Below, piece by piece: positions 38,022-51,445 of a stretch of 64,000 nt of DNA. Within the stretch, counting starts at the first letter, position 1. Each line of letters opens with the position of its first letter. A program made the translations under genes and the position numbers. Under the pieces are notes generated by a model, which was not told where the DNA came from, did not search any database, and worked only from the letters and a program-made list of their open reading frames with translations. Source of the stretch: Solenopsis invicta (Eukaryota; Arthropoda; Insecta; Hymenoptera; Formicidae); the NCBI RefSeq assembly GCF_016802725.1, contig NC_052673.1:9621037-9685036 (forward strand). The letters are read 5' to 3'.

Positions 38022-41000
38022 ATGGCGGAAAACTGGCAGAATGATACTTTATCAACTTTTGAGTTTAATAATACAACGATAGCCAATATGGTGACGAGTG
38101 TTACACCAAGGAAACATGTGACATTCGTATCTCAGCTTGTATTAACCTTCGTCTATGTAACTGGCGTTGTTGGTAACGTGTCAGCTCTGGCTATACTTTT
38201 TCATCGGGACAAGGTAATTCATAGAAACAAGATTATTTATCAATTTGCGTTGATTAATATAATTTTTTGTCAATCAGAATCCAATTAGAATCAGAATATA
38301 ATTAAAGTAAAATTATATATCACATTAAATTATAACATCATTCTTCTTAAATAAAAATTTATTTTCCTCAGTTAATAATATGAAGTATAGTAAAGAATTA
38401 TTTACTGCATTAATTATTAAAACATTCTTCAAAAATGTACTTAAGTACTCAATACATTTTTGTTATTTTTTTAGCCAAAGATAAAAGTTAAATTAAAATC
38501 TAAAAAAAATACATTTTTTTAAATAGAATATTTTTAAGAATAATGCGATTTAATTAAATCCAAGAAATGTTGGTTTAAACGGAAAAAATAACGGAAATGT
38601 TTTCTTCTAATTGATCATCAAATTATCTTGTAAGATATTTGATTATCTGATATATTAAATCCGATAAATGATCCATATTTACGCTTGATCTTTGGCCAAC
38701 AGAAAGTTTACTCTTTCGTAAAGCATTTTACGATGTTTTTTGTACAACAGTTTATAAAAAATAAAAAATTATAATAAACGTATTTTAAAGAAACAAATAA
38801 TCCAACATTTTACTAATAAATTATATTAATAGTTTAATATAAAATGTATATTTCTATCATATGTATAATCATGAAACATTAATATATTTTTTCAATTTAA
38901 TGTTGTTTTAGCGAAAAGTTTCTTGCTTTCCGTATAGTGAAAAATAAAATGACGCCGTACAAACTTTGTTTCATTTCAGAGAAGAAATCGTAAGCATTTG
39001 CTGATGCTACGTTGTCTGGCAACCAACGATCTCGCGGCGTTATTGGGAATGTTGGTGCAGATGTATGTTACAATTTACGACGTGACGGGCTATGTGACAT
39101 CTACAAGAATATTTTGTTCTCTGCGAGTTGTCTGGCGACTTTTTGGCCTCTTCAGCGGCTGCGTCGCCATCGTCATGGCGGTGGAGAGATGGTTAGCTTT
39201 GACCAGACCCTTCGTTTATCAAAAGGTAAGCCTAAGTTGAAGATAATATCTAATATCGTAATCGTTGTAATTACATATTGCAGATAATTATTTATACGAA
39301 AGAGAAATAAATTATAACTAATTTCTTCATGCAAACTAAATAAAAGGAAATAGAAAAATTTTTTAATTTTTTGTATTCTATTGGAGAAATGGATTCTCGT
39401 TTATTTTTAATGGCGGACTAAAAGTCAACGCACTAACAACAAGCGTATTGCCAAAGTAAATCACGCGTTTATGATTCACGACACGATCTCGCTTAATGTC
39501 GACGAACTAACGCGTATGAGAACATTTATACACGTGCGCCGTAGGGGCACTCCAAAGCTATGACGCTTATAGAACGATCGTATTTTACAGATAAAGACGG
39601 AATATAAGGAAGAAGAACGATTGATTGACGAGTTAGAAACCTATTTTTGCGTAAATTATCACAGCGTATGTTGATCTAGAAGTACTAAAGACTCTTGAAA
39701 TATTGTTCCATCGAATTAATAAATTCGAATAATTTCACGGTCACTAATTAAGGAGGGAGGTATTGATCGCAGTGCGACATAAGTTGACGTCAATTTACAC
39801 AGCGTGATCATCTTCAGACGCAGTATCCAAGATTGCAAGTAATTGGAGATGATTACTGCTACTGTTATGTCGCACATCACCAAATATTGTTTTTTCCCGA
39901 GAAAACTCCGTCTAATTTGAGACATTCTTAAGAATGCCATTAAATTAAGGTGATAATTTGCAACCCACGTTATTTACACGTCCTTTCATAACAGATTAAT
40001 GAAGTTATAAGTTTGTGAATACAAAAAAAACTTTATATATTAAAAGATCAATTTGAATAACAAAAAGGCTATGCCGGTCGAAAGCAGATCTTGGTGGTCA
40101 ATAATTTTAAATGAATTTACAAACATTTACAAGATTTTCCAAATCACGCGCCGCATACTTGCCAGACTTTTATCTTTTCGAACATTACCTCGACCCTGAT
40201 CGAGATAATTTTTTTTCTCAATAAATATTTTACAATAAATAGTTTTTCGGGATAAGGGGAGATAGTAGAGATGCTTGTAAGCATCAAAATTATTATATCG
40301 AGTAACAGTTTAATTTTGTAATATTACATTTCTTGGTTTTTCATAAAAAGTTTCAAGTTTAATAAGTATGCGTCACGATTTGAGAAATGTTGTAAATGTT
40401 TGTAAATTTATGTAAAAAGTCATTGAGCAAAAAAATCTACTTTTCACTAGTATAGCATTGTCGTTATTTGAATTAGTTGGTACACTTCCCGGTGATGTTG
40501 GGATATCTGTTATATTTAAAAAATTAATTATATTATATTATGTATTTTAAAATATTAATGGAACAAGTTGCGTTTCCGTTTATAAATAGTGTTTCTGAGT
40601 TTTGTGATATTTTGTGATATTACATCATGCGTAAATCGTACGCATAAAATACAAAATTGCAAACGAAGAATCGACAGATCTGTGGCTATGAGCGTCTGCG
40701 GAATCAAGCGCAGACCTGATTTCTGGTCAATATTGGGCGTGATTTAATTCGAGACAAGTACTGTTTTTACTGTTTTTAAGAGCGAGCGATTGCCCTTGAA
40801 AATTCCATAAAGATTTTGCGCAGAACGATGTTCTGGAAACACCTCGAACGACGCAGTTCATCAAAACAACGCGTCAGTGAGAATATACCTATGTTATCTT
40901 TTTACATGTCAAAGTTGACCTACTTAACAAAACATTTTTGTTAAGTAACAAACTTTATACATGGTCTACATTTTCACCTCATTTCCCGGTTGTGTCACGT

Positions 41001-44000
41001 GTCAGTGAGACTTGCATTTATATACAGCACTAGATGATAAAACCGAACGAATTGTCTTTTCGTGATTCTAATCTTTTTTCCCTGAATTCAAAGTAAATGT
41101 TTATCATACATTAATTCTAAACGTCGGTCCATTCAAAATATAATTATCTTAACTTAAAACAATCCTCACGGTATTGTTAACAGATTCAATTATGAAGAAA
41201 AAAAACTTTAAAATTTTGGACATAAATCTTTTATTTTTAAATTAATGTAATTATGGGACGTAAATAAGTAACTTGGGAGGAGAGCTCATATCCACAGAAT
41301 TTGCACCGGTTTGTTATCTCTAAGGAGGATCCACATTATGGATCGAAACGTCTGGACACTACAATACTGCAATAACTTGGCGGTGTTATCATCGATTTGC
41401 TGTATGAAAATATTCAAGTTATATCAGTTATTGTTGAACACGGAAAATCTCATATAATAATCTTATTGTACTCGCACCAATAACTACGTAAACTCGCATT
41501 GGTAAATTACTTTGAATTGTTCCAATCTTTTTTCTTAATTCCTTGATTCTTCTCTTTCTTCTCCTTACTGAAAGGTCCTTGAAAAGAAAAAAGTTAGCCA
41601 GCGCACAAATCATGTAGGACAAAAGAATAACAATTTACGTGTAATAATAAACTTAACAGCTTCTCTTAAAAATTTCATAACTAATTTCATGATTTTCATA
41701 AACTGTGATTTCACTTTTGATGGTTTTATAGATTATTAAAGATATAATAGATGAGATCTGGGATAGGAAAATAAAACATCAAATTTAATATTTTTTGAAA
41801 AAATGGTTTATTTTCGGTGAGTAGATGAATAAAAAAATAAGATAAAAGATAATAAAAAAGAGTTATTAATATTACATTTTTTTTAAATCCTACACAAAGA
41901 AATAATGTACAAAAATTAAATAATATTTTAAAAATTATTTACTTTTTGGAGATTACTGTTTTTTGTTAATTACAATATAACACATTATACAATCTATCGC
42001 ACAAAAGCGTATACATCATATCTGCAGGAAGGTTTTACAAACCTTTTAAAATGATAATTTAATTAATATTTAAATAATAATTTAAAACAAATACATATTA
42101 TTTTAAAGTATTTTTAAAACCCTAGCTTTTTTGTTGACCTGTGATGAAATAAATTGTACAAAATTGATATTTCTCGACTTCTTCCTCGTATAGTTATCGC
42201 AAATTGAATGTTCTTAATAAAGAATCAATAACCGTATTGTTGTGTGTCTCTGTCTTAATGGATAACACGCATGTATCTTCCAGCAGGTGACGTATCCGGT
42301 AATTGTGCGTTGTATGTTGGCTCTTTGGTTGGTCGCATTGGCATTGACTAGTCTTCCGGTTATGGGCTTCGGATTGTATTATAAACCCAAACAATGCGTA
42401 CGTTACAGAGAGGCTACCGAGCCGAGTGATATCGCTTATGCTTATGTATGGTTCATTTTCGGTGAGTAGATGAATAAAAAAATAAGATAAAAGATAATAA
42501 AAAAAGAGTTATTAATATTTCTTTTAAATCCTACACAAAGAAATAATCTACACAAATTAAATAATTTTTTAAAAATTATTTAGTTTTCGGAGATTACTCT
42601 CTTTTTGGTTAATTACAATATAACATTAACGTTAATAATAAAATTACGTTATAATAAGTATCTAGTAATTATTATAATTAGAATTGTGTTCTAGCAAACA
42701 TGATTCAATTATAAAAAAATTATTTTTAGATTATTAAATACTTTAATTTCTTCAAATTACAGGTACTCTCTTGTGTTTATCCATTGTCTGGTGCAACTTG
42801 GCGGTTTCTAGAGCTTTGAGTAAATTAAGTCGTCGCACAATTGCCCTTAGGAGAATCTCCAAAGCTTCGTCAAGAGCGAAACCTTTGCTGACCGTAGCTG
42901 GACCACCAGATCCTCCGGAAATAGTTGCCACAACTGAAGAGAGAGCATTCGCAAGACTTATGGCTGTATTATCGATATCATTTGTTATCTGTTGGATGCC
43001 ACACATGGTAAGTTTATCAACCTAATTATAATTACATAATTTAAATTTACGAATGTATAAGAAAAATGTATAAGAAAGCAATAATATCTAATAGTAAAAG
43101 ATATAAATAATAAATAAATTTGAAAGATGAAATAATTATTAAAAATATTAAAACAATAAAATGCAAAAAAATGATTTAATAAAAGAAGCTAATAAAATAA
43201 AATAATATTAATTTTTCTTTTATCCTTTCACGTGCTTTCTCATTTTGTGATTATATTATCGAACTTTAACAAAAATAGAAAAAATAAAATACAAATAAAA
43301 GCAATAGAAAAAATCAACCTAATCGATCTTTTGTGCGTATTGTATACACGCAGTAAGGGTTTATTGAAGGATTGAAGGATCGTTTCGAGTAATAAGAGGA
43401 GTGAGTTGTCTATACAAAGTAAACCGTATCAAATCCCAGTATAAAGGTAGAGTGTTGCGTTTCTACTGAAGGATAGATTTCAATTTACTTTTCTCTTATA
43501 GTTAAGAGAGTCTTTCATTGAAATACAAGTCTCTCTCGTTTCTAGTTACATATCTTTTCATTATTGCAGCTATAACATGTCCTTGAGAAATTTTCGTCAA
43601 GAGATTCCACTTTCGCCAATTCTACGAGGGAATTGATAGCATCCACGTGATTTGCTTGCAAAGTGTTGTTTTAGTCGACGTTTCCTGTTACATCTACGAC
43701 TTTTGTAATCATCCATTTTAATCTTTATAGCATTGAGATGAAAGAACTGATTTCTATAGCAAAATGAGCAAATTTGGCGCTTCCATATGCGATGTTAGAA
43801 CTTTTTGATAACATATTAAATTTTACATGAGCAGATATTTTTTATAAAAGAGGACGCACGCGTTTATCTCAAGATGTTCAAAGATAAAATAATGAAAAAG
43901 TTATATATATATAGGATGTAAATTTGTTATAATTTTTAAACTATAAATAATAATAAGACAAGTAAAAGATGAAATATCAGCAAATAATAATTGCAAATAA

Positions 44001-46338
44001 TAAATAAATATAATTATAAATAATAATAAATATAATATAAAAGTATATTAATGTTTAAATAAGAACTCTTGAACAAATTAAATAATTGAATTTTATTTTT
44101 AAACAAATTAATTAATTTACAGCAAATATCTTCTTGCCGGAAACAATAATCATTATTAAATTACATCTAACCAGTACAAGAATATTGCGCGCTTCCGTTA
44201 AAAGCGAAGGTCGACACGGATAAATGATGAATATTTGAAAATAGTTTCACGTACAAGCCATCGAGACATCCGCGAGCTAATATTCTGATCGTCTCTGAAT
44301 TGATTTCATCCTGTTGATAGTTTTGCCAGGTGACGGAAAATTTTACGCACAGAGAAAATTAATTCGCAAAATAGATAGAAAATAGATACAAATCAACAAA
44401 TGCATTTTTCTTCAATTAAATTAGATGTCAGTTATACATAAGCTATTTCTTGTAATTTAATTATTTAAAATATTTCTGTTGTTTTTAATAATACAAAAAA
44501 ATATCAAAAACCAAAGAGAAAAGTTGTTTCTTCCAAAAAGGCAAATATTATAGGCACAGCATTTTTTATCTTTCATTATTTTACGAGATTTTGTTATATA
44601 CTATCACATAGTTGAGAAAATTGGACTTAATGTTGCCAAAAATAACATATTTAGATACTTTTGAGCTAAAATAGCTAAAAAAATGTGATGTGATAAAGCA
44701 ATTCCATTTACGAAATCATTTTCAACAATAAAAATCTATAAAAATTATTTTGTTTAAATTATAGTCTAAAATTCGTATAACACAGTAATATTATTAAGCT
44801 AGCTACTTGATCTACTTGAATCTGTTTTAGGTATTAATTTAGTCCATTTTAGTTCAGTTTTAGTTCGTTACGTCTTAAAATGATCATTTTTAAAAAGTCC
44901 AAAACGATAACACTGGATATTTTTGAAACGTTTCTAAGATATCCAAGAATTTAATCTGGATATTTTTAATATACTCAAATTGTTCAAAATGTACATTTTA
45001 AATATGTTTTTAAAACGGTACTGTGTTGTCTGGGCATTTCATTAAAAATATAATTTATTTATTTTTTAAAATTATATTTAAATGTAATTTTTTAATGTTT
45101 AAATTTATCTTAAAGTCAACATATCTTATATAGTTATTAAATTTATTTTTTTACGAACCTTACATAACACCAATGAAGATATGTCATCTTACTTAGAAAA
45201 ATATTGATTATCTCTAAATAATTATATTACTAAAAATATTTTGTGTAAATAATTTATTTTTAACAATTATAAATGAGATTGTGACCAATAAAATTATGAA
45301 ACATAAATACATATAAAAAAAGTCAATATTAATCTTGCACTGTGGTGGATCTCGGTGACTAATAATAGATAATTTTTGTGTAACTTTTGTTTACAATCCA
45401 CAGTTTATAGTGGTTAGAGATTGTAAACAAAAGTCACATAAAAATTATTATTAGACATCAAATCTCAGACTGTTGCAAAACCGATATTGGCTTTTTTCAT
45501 ATTTTTGCTTATCATTTATTTTATTTATGAAACTTTTTATTAAAAAAAAGTTTTAATGACATATAGCAAATGCCTCTTCCTGTAGATACTTGATTACGAT
45601 TTTTAATTATCAATAATAATTGAATTATTTTTTTATTGTTTTAATTAAATTAGTAAAATCTAAATTGTTAAACTCTTTTTATTTTTTTCTCTAGATTTCT
45701 ATTCCGTTGACTCAATACGCAATACGACTTAAAGCTACGGATATTTCATGGAAATTTATTAGAATCTTCCAGATCATGGCCGATATTCTTTTATGCGTTC
45801 ATTTCACTCTGGATCCATATATTTACGTACTTTTACGAATGCCACGACCAAGATTCCGATTGTTGAAACCACTGTGCAGGATCTGCTGGCCAAATCAAAG
45901 TCGTTCCGACTCATTTACAGGTGAGACAATAACGAATGATTAAAGTTTGAATATTAAAAATGCCACATATTTTTATTCATGTCTCAACGTCTGAGAAATA
46001 TAGTAATAAAAATGATTTACGTAATATTCGATTGCGCTTGAAGTAAATATTACATCAGATTATATATATTTACGTATATAACATTTATTTTACTTTTTAT
46101 TACGATGATATTAAATAAAATTTGATAAAAAATGAAATAATGTATAAAATGGAACTTAAAAAATAATATTGTAGCTGCTAAGGTAAAATAAATACATAGC
46201 ATTGCCAAAAAACTATTTTATGCAACAGGTACAGATCACCAATTTAGCAGCGGTGATCTGCCCACACCGAACACCGAGGCTCCTTCAACTCCAGTCAGTG
46301 AAGAGCACGATTCGCATCTGGCTAAAGCATCCCTCTGA
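38022..46338 (+). CDS. Class A GPCR, prostanoid-receptor-like, six exons
   Basis: Exons 38022-38213, 38980-39225, 42287-42461, 42763-43007, 45695-45920 and 46229-46338 join in frame to 398 codons including the stop, 397 residues. Exon 1 gives a short N-terminus with glycosylation sites (NDT at 7, NNTT at 16-17) and TM1 with GN. Exon 2 gives TM2 (TNDLAALLG) and TM3, with the extracellular cysteine in IFCSLRVV and ERW in place of DRY. Exon 3 gives TM4 and the second-loop cysteine (KQCVRYRE). Exon 4 gives TM5, a basic third loop and TM6 (SFVICWMP). Exon 5 gives TM7 with DPYIYVLLR, and exon 6 a serine/threonine-rich tail. The AVERWLALTRPFVYQK segment and DP-x-x-Y with a following LLR are typical of prostanoid receptors, so a prostaglandin E2-like ligand is my best guess. 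The acceptor of exon 3 could shift by 3 bases (CAGCAG), adding one glutamine. Confidence 0.85.
39772..39875. repeat. Short foldback element in GPCR intron 2
   Basis: The ends gtgcgacataa and ttatgtcgcac are exact reverse complements, and inner parts (agcgtgatcatcttc against ggagatgattactgct) also pair. The whole is a 104-bp degenerate hairpin, probably an old MITE. Confidence 0.5.
41803..41982 (+). repeat. Duplicate of the exon 3/intron 3 border inside GPCR intron 2
   Basis: This 180-bp stretch copies 42447-42625 at an offset of about 645 bases with a few differences. The copied piece includes the last coding bases of exon 3 and the donor (ttttcg|gtgagt at 41811-41821). Intron 2 thus holds a perfect-looking but displaced splice donor. 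Confidence 0.9.
45336..45477. mobile_element. Foldback MITE in GPCR intron 4
   Basis: Arms at about 45336-45398 and 45419-45477 pair over about 60 bases (the inner 40, ending acttttgtttacaatc, nearly perfectly) around a 20-base loop. No coding capacity; target duplication not clear. Confidence 0.7.
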
Positions 46339-49300
46339 GATCGGCCTACGCGAATGATCTTCCTGAAACGATTGAAAAATCATGACGCAATCCGCGCATA
46401 AAAACATTTTAATCGCTTCAAGGATAGAAAACATTCGCCCAATGTCTGATCAACTCCGTTCATTTGCACAAGGCAAGTGAAAGTGACGTTGATTTTTCGT
46501 ACACAAAATCAAAATTTAACTGTTTGGCAAAAATTACTCGAAAAGAAGAAAATTTTCATTTGTAAATAAAAAATATTGGAATATTTGCTACGTAAACTTC
46601 TAGTCAGTAACGACCGCGCGAGACTGATGGCGGAATACACAATTGATCGCGCTAACCAAAGTGTAATGTAATGGCTGGATGAGAAACGTTTTTCTAATAC
46701 TAAAAATTGTAAGTATAGAATGCAGATACAAATGACGATGTCCTAGTGGATAATACGTTTGAAGAGATAATACGTTTTACGAGAAATATAAAAAGTACGT
46801 ATGCTCTTACATCTAAATTTAGTTTAGAATATAAAATGAAAAGATAATTTTAAAGATTTATGTCAATCGCATGTATTTAAAATATTGTCCAGTTTTGATT
46901 GCAATGTACCATAAGAGAGAATATCTATTCTACATACTTCTATGCTATATTCCGTGTTGTGTGTGCAATTGCAACCTAGAGCGTAGGAATGTCGTCGGTA
47001 TATTTGTAAACGACTTTATTTTAAACGAATATCGTTATTTGTACATAATATCATACATACATGTGTTAATGTATTTTGCGTATACCGTGCGATGTGTCGC
47101 GGTAGCACTTGCGCTTTTAACAACTTTCAAATAAACGTTAATCTGAAATTACCTAGATCACGACTCACCTTCCGTTCCTCCAGAACAGACATACATTCAC
47201 GAATATTCTCGTGTACAGAAACAATAGAATGCAAACGTACACATTTCGCACTCTATGCAGAATCTAAAATATCGTCACGTCGCAGTAACCAAATACATTA
47301 TAACGAGCGAAGTAGCAAAGCGCAGCGCGAGATAAAAATCAAGAATCGAATGAAATTATATGTAATACGAGTACAATTATGTCGATAGGCAGCTCGCTGT
47401 TCGCCACAATTTCAAAAATAAATTACTTACTGTCGAAAAGTCGAATCGCTCGAAAGAAATATATTATATACTTCACAAATGCATAGTTTAACTAATATTT
47501 GTGTACATTACGCGTCCCAAATAGCAAGCTGACATTATTCGTCGTTATTTTGGCGTCAAAAGATCGTAAAAAATGTTATTTTGACATCAAAGTAACGGAG
47601 ATACACAGGATGTAACATTAATCGCTTGTAGAGAAGATGTTATTGTAGTTACGTTTACATCAATATATATGTGTGCTGTAATTTATTTGTATATGTTAAA
47701 AAAGTATGTTGATATCCGTGTAAAGAGAAAGACGTTGTATATACATTTATATGTCTTCGCTAAAACATTACGTTAAATTATGATTTTCAATCAGATATTG
47801 TAAGTACTTTTAAAAAACTTTTTGTTACATTTAATGTTATAAATATATATTATATAAAAAAAAAATATTTTTTAATGTAATTTGCTTTTAATTATAATAA
47901 TAGCCAATTAAATTTATAATTAAAAACGCAGCATAACATTTTTTCTCATTCTTCGCGATGTTTGTTACATCCATATTTTGGAGCTTGGAGCTCGATTCCT
48001 TGAAGATCGAAGTTCTCCTCGATTATATATCATTCACAAACGTACATATACATATACTTTTGTTGGTATTGTTTTGACAAAAAATTGATGTAATTCGATA
48101 ATATTTTTCTGATAAAATATCCATTTTATGCAATAATAATAAGTGCATTTGAAATTCTAGTTTTAACATTACAACTGACATATGTACATTAAATAGAATA
48201 GGCGAATGGAAGAATAGGAAAAACCGTGAAATTGCATAAAACGGTAAATATTTCTCGATCTAAAAAGATTCATTTGTTTTTACGAAATAATAAGGCATAA
48301 AAGCCGAAATTGTGTGTGTAGTGTGATAACAAATTTACTCTAACACAATATCTGCAACAGCTATTTTATTCAACTTATGGAATTGTATTCTTCTCACTCG
48401 AATCAACTTATTTTTATATCGCAACGAATTAAATAAATACAACGCTATGTAAAAATCATTGCATTCACACAGAATTGAAATAATTGTTTGGCCGTTGCAT
48501 TAATCTCATTTTCAGATCAACAAAGGATGGCAAAACGTTAATAGCTACGCATACACACGATTTCTCGGTTGGTCTCGTATACAGTTACTTTGAGGTTCAT
48601 TATCAATTAATTATTGTCAGGTATGTTTATATTTTATTTATGTTGTATGTATTATACGGTTAATTTTTTAAATCACTTGCAGTTGGATGGACTTGTGGCA
48701 ATCAATGTTGCACATTTCTAACTTGTCAAAATAGCAATGCATTCTTCGAACGCTTATGTAATTAGTAATTATATAAATTGTCGAACGTGGATTCTTATTA
48801 AATATTCTTCAGGCTCATTATCGAATCCATTCTTGAATTAAATGTGCTATTAAATTATTGTATTATTCAGTACAACATTGATTGCGAAGTCTTGTAGATT
48901 GCAAAAAATATAAACGATCAAATCATCAGTAATGGAGCTATAAAGCTGTAAAACTTTAATAAAAATTTATTTATTTTATAGTACCTTTTTTACCATAAAA
49001 TAAATTACACAATTCTTGAAAAATTCAAAAAAGTAAATAGACAAGTAATTATATTATGACAAATAGTAAATTAATCAAATACTTTTTGTTATTATCAAAT
49101 TGTTAAATATTCCTTATTTAATATTATTATGTTGAATTATTGAAATATTGAAAAAAGCTAAATTTTTGAAAATACAGTAGTCTTTAAACATCCATCACAG
49201 TTAGGTTTGAAAATATACAATAGATTTTCAATATTGGAGTACAATTTTTTTTTCTTTTTTTTCTATAAACAGCGCATAAAGAAAAGAAAGGTGTACATAA

Positions 49301-49438
49301 TGGCAACTTCATGATAGAATAATTATTGACACTTCTATTAGTTTGAAATTGTAAATTTATTTTTTACCGACTTGTAGTTTTTTAATTAGAAGATAATGAA
49401 GTCCACACATACGCACGCACACATATACCTCCATACGT
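46339..49438. other. GPCR 3' UTR and intergenic sequence
   Basis: The sequence after the GPCR stop has several AATAAA-like signals, for example near 47128, 47417 and 48432. Short open frames at 46871-47388 have no recognisable motif and probably lie in the 3' UTR. I see no gene here. Confidence 0.45.
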
Positions 49439-49454
49439 ACGCGCGCGCGCGCGT
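49439..49454. repeat. Short CG-alternating run
   Basis: An alternating CG tract beginning acgcgcgcgc in otherwise AT-rich DNA; a small Z-DNA-type microsatellite. Confidence 0.8.
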
Positions 49455-50489
49455 AGATAAAATACAAACAGTCACCTCTAATGCGCGAAAGAGCTTCAGA
49501 TTTCTTTACTCCTCATCTCCTTCAAATAAATAAATCCGTCTATTTTGAATTTCAATGCACTTGATGTAGACGAACTCGATAAACTCTTAAACAATTAACA
49601 CGAACACATCGAGTTACATTATACCACGTACTGGAAATAATGAAGTACGTCAGTACTTTTGCAGTCGATCGACAAACGGGGAGCGGAATTCGTTCTCTTT
49701 TTTTCCCTTTTTTCTTCTTTTTGGCACTTTAGTACTTGTAAGAAATATAGATCTCTATATCTACTAATTGATGTAGGCCTTTGATACATGTACACATATA
49801 TAAGCTCGATTTAACGTCCAGGTACCGTATTCCGTCGATTTTTTCAGCGTCGATAGTTTTTACATGATCCGGTCTGAAATGGAAGATCTGTTTCATTTAA
49901 ATCACACTTTCTATATTTTTCGACAATTTTCTCCTATGAGACTCTTTTTCTTAAAAGTTTGATTATATTTTTTTGTTTCATTTTAAATGTACGAGTTATT
50001 AGAAAGTGCAGAGCTAAAAGAAAATACGCACACGGATCCAACCCGAACGACACAAACATCTGAAAAAGCATCGTAAAAATACTTAAAAGTGGTTCCATTT
50101 CTATAGATCTCGTAAATGTTTTTACAAACGTTTTTATAAACGTTCTTTGGACCTTTGTGTTGTTTTGGAATATATTATCATTTTAAGGGGACTTATATAC
50201 ATCTAGACGAGTCCCAAAACAAGGGTCAAACTTTGCAAATTTTTTGTAGCCAAACGGAAAGTGATAGAGAGGTGTTTATTCCATTGTAAAAATCATATTA
50301 TTATCTATTTGTCATTTAAATTTTATTCAAAAGTAATACAAAATGATGTCGCTATTCAAATTTTCCTAAATCATGTTTAAAAAAAAAAAAAAAACGACGT
50401 TCAATCGCTGCGTAAAAATTCACAAAGTTAGGCCCTGTTTTTCTAGGTGTATAATATGCCCTCTTAACACGTGGGCCGATTTCGGATCT

Positions 50490-50633
50490 ACTCTCTAAAA
50501 TTTTTGGAGTGGAATCCCATTCTAAAAGTGTGAAAATCCTGCCAGTCTTGATAAAGAGTGGCAGGATTTTCACACTTTTAGAGTGGAATTTCACTCTTTT
50601 AGATGAAATTCCACTCCAAAAAATTTAGAGAGT
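50490..50633. repeat. Long hairpin / foldback element
   Basis: The left arm (50490-50544, actctctaaaatttttggag...) and right arm (50559-50633) are reverse complements over about 55 bases with a 14-base loop. The right arm holds a local extra copy of about 20 bases around aatttcactcttttagatga. Coding frames across it are by-products of the palindrome. Confidence 0.8.
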
Positions 50634-51112
50634 ATGTCCTCGTGTGTATAACGGACATTTATCGACATCGAAAACTACATCAAGGATCGGATCTTACTAT
50701 TTCCAATATAAGATTCGATCCCGCAATTCGTTCGATATTAGTAATTTACCAAAGGCACGTGCTCGATCCACAAAGTACTTCAGAATCCGTACAAAATAAT
50801 CACAAATATTTAAACCGAGTAAACCAAAATAAATAAATAAATATTTTATTATACTTTTTTAATCTGTGCAAACGCAGGTCGATAATAATTTAACAATTCA
50901 CAATGTAAAGGGAAAATATACCAAACGCTCCCATCTAAATATCACGTCACAATTGCTTCATTATACGTTTATCTCCAAATAATTTCAAATACATACTGGA
51001 GAAAGCAAGAAAAAAAAAAAAAAATCGATGGCCATCGAGCACTCGTCGTTGGTAAACGATCTCGCGTAAGACCGACGTGATTGCTCATGGTCAAGAAATA
51101 GCAGATCCGCTC

Positions 51113-51445
51113 TTATAAATTGCACGATGATAGAGACAGGTTGGTGACCGTCCTCGATCGGTCAGACTCCCGCGCGAATTGCAGCCGATACTTCCTTACG
51201 TCTTGGGAGTAGTGCAGTTCCCGCATCTTGCCCTTGACCCACTCGGTTAGTATCAGCCAGAGAACCCTCCCGCGTTCCCTGAAAACCTGGCGCGCCGATG
51301 CGTCTTGATCGTCCACGATCAGACAACGGCGTTCACCTGCGTGCTGCGCATACAACAACGATTTCCACGGCGTGTCATGCCGGCTTTCGTTTACCTCGAC
51401 CCTTGCCTGCAATGCGTGACGATCTCTGATCAGATCTTGTACGAT
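51113..51445 (-). CDS. Unassigned coding-like stretch, possible terminal exon
   Basis: The minus-strand frame from 51445 to the stop at 51113 (about 110 codons) is far more GC-rich than its surroundings and has ordinary amino-acid composition, with pieces such as HDTPWKSLLYAQHAGERRC and REHGR-like basic and tryptophan-containing segments (VLWLILTEWVKGKMRELHYS). There is no ATG near its start, but a possible acceptor (attgcag) lies at about 51411, which would make it a last exon. I do not recognise the family. It does not splice in frame to the ARHGEF17-like exons: their phases (1 or 2) do not fit the phase 0 needed here. It may be a real exon of an unseen gene, a remnant, or chance. Confidence 0.3.
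   Translation of the reverse strand: MVQDLIRDRHALQARVEVNESRHDTPWKSLLYAQHAGERRCLIVDDQDASARQVFRERGRVLWLILTEWVKGKMRELHYSQDVRKYRLQFARESDRSRTVTNLSLSSCNL

Noticed and set aside
47092..47388. A 98-codon frame downstream of the GPCR
   Set aside because: Low-information composition, no motif, and a position expected for 3' UTR or intergenic DNA.
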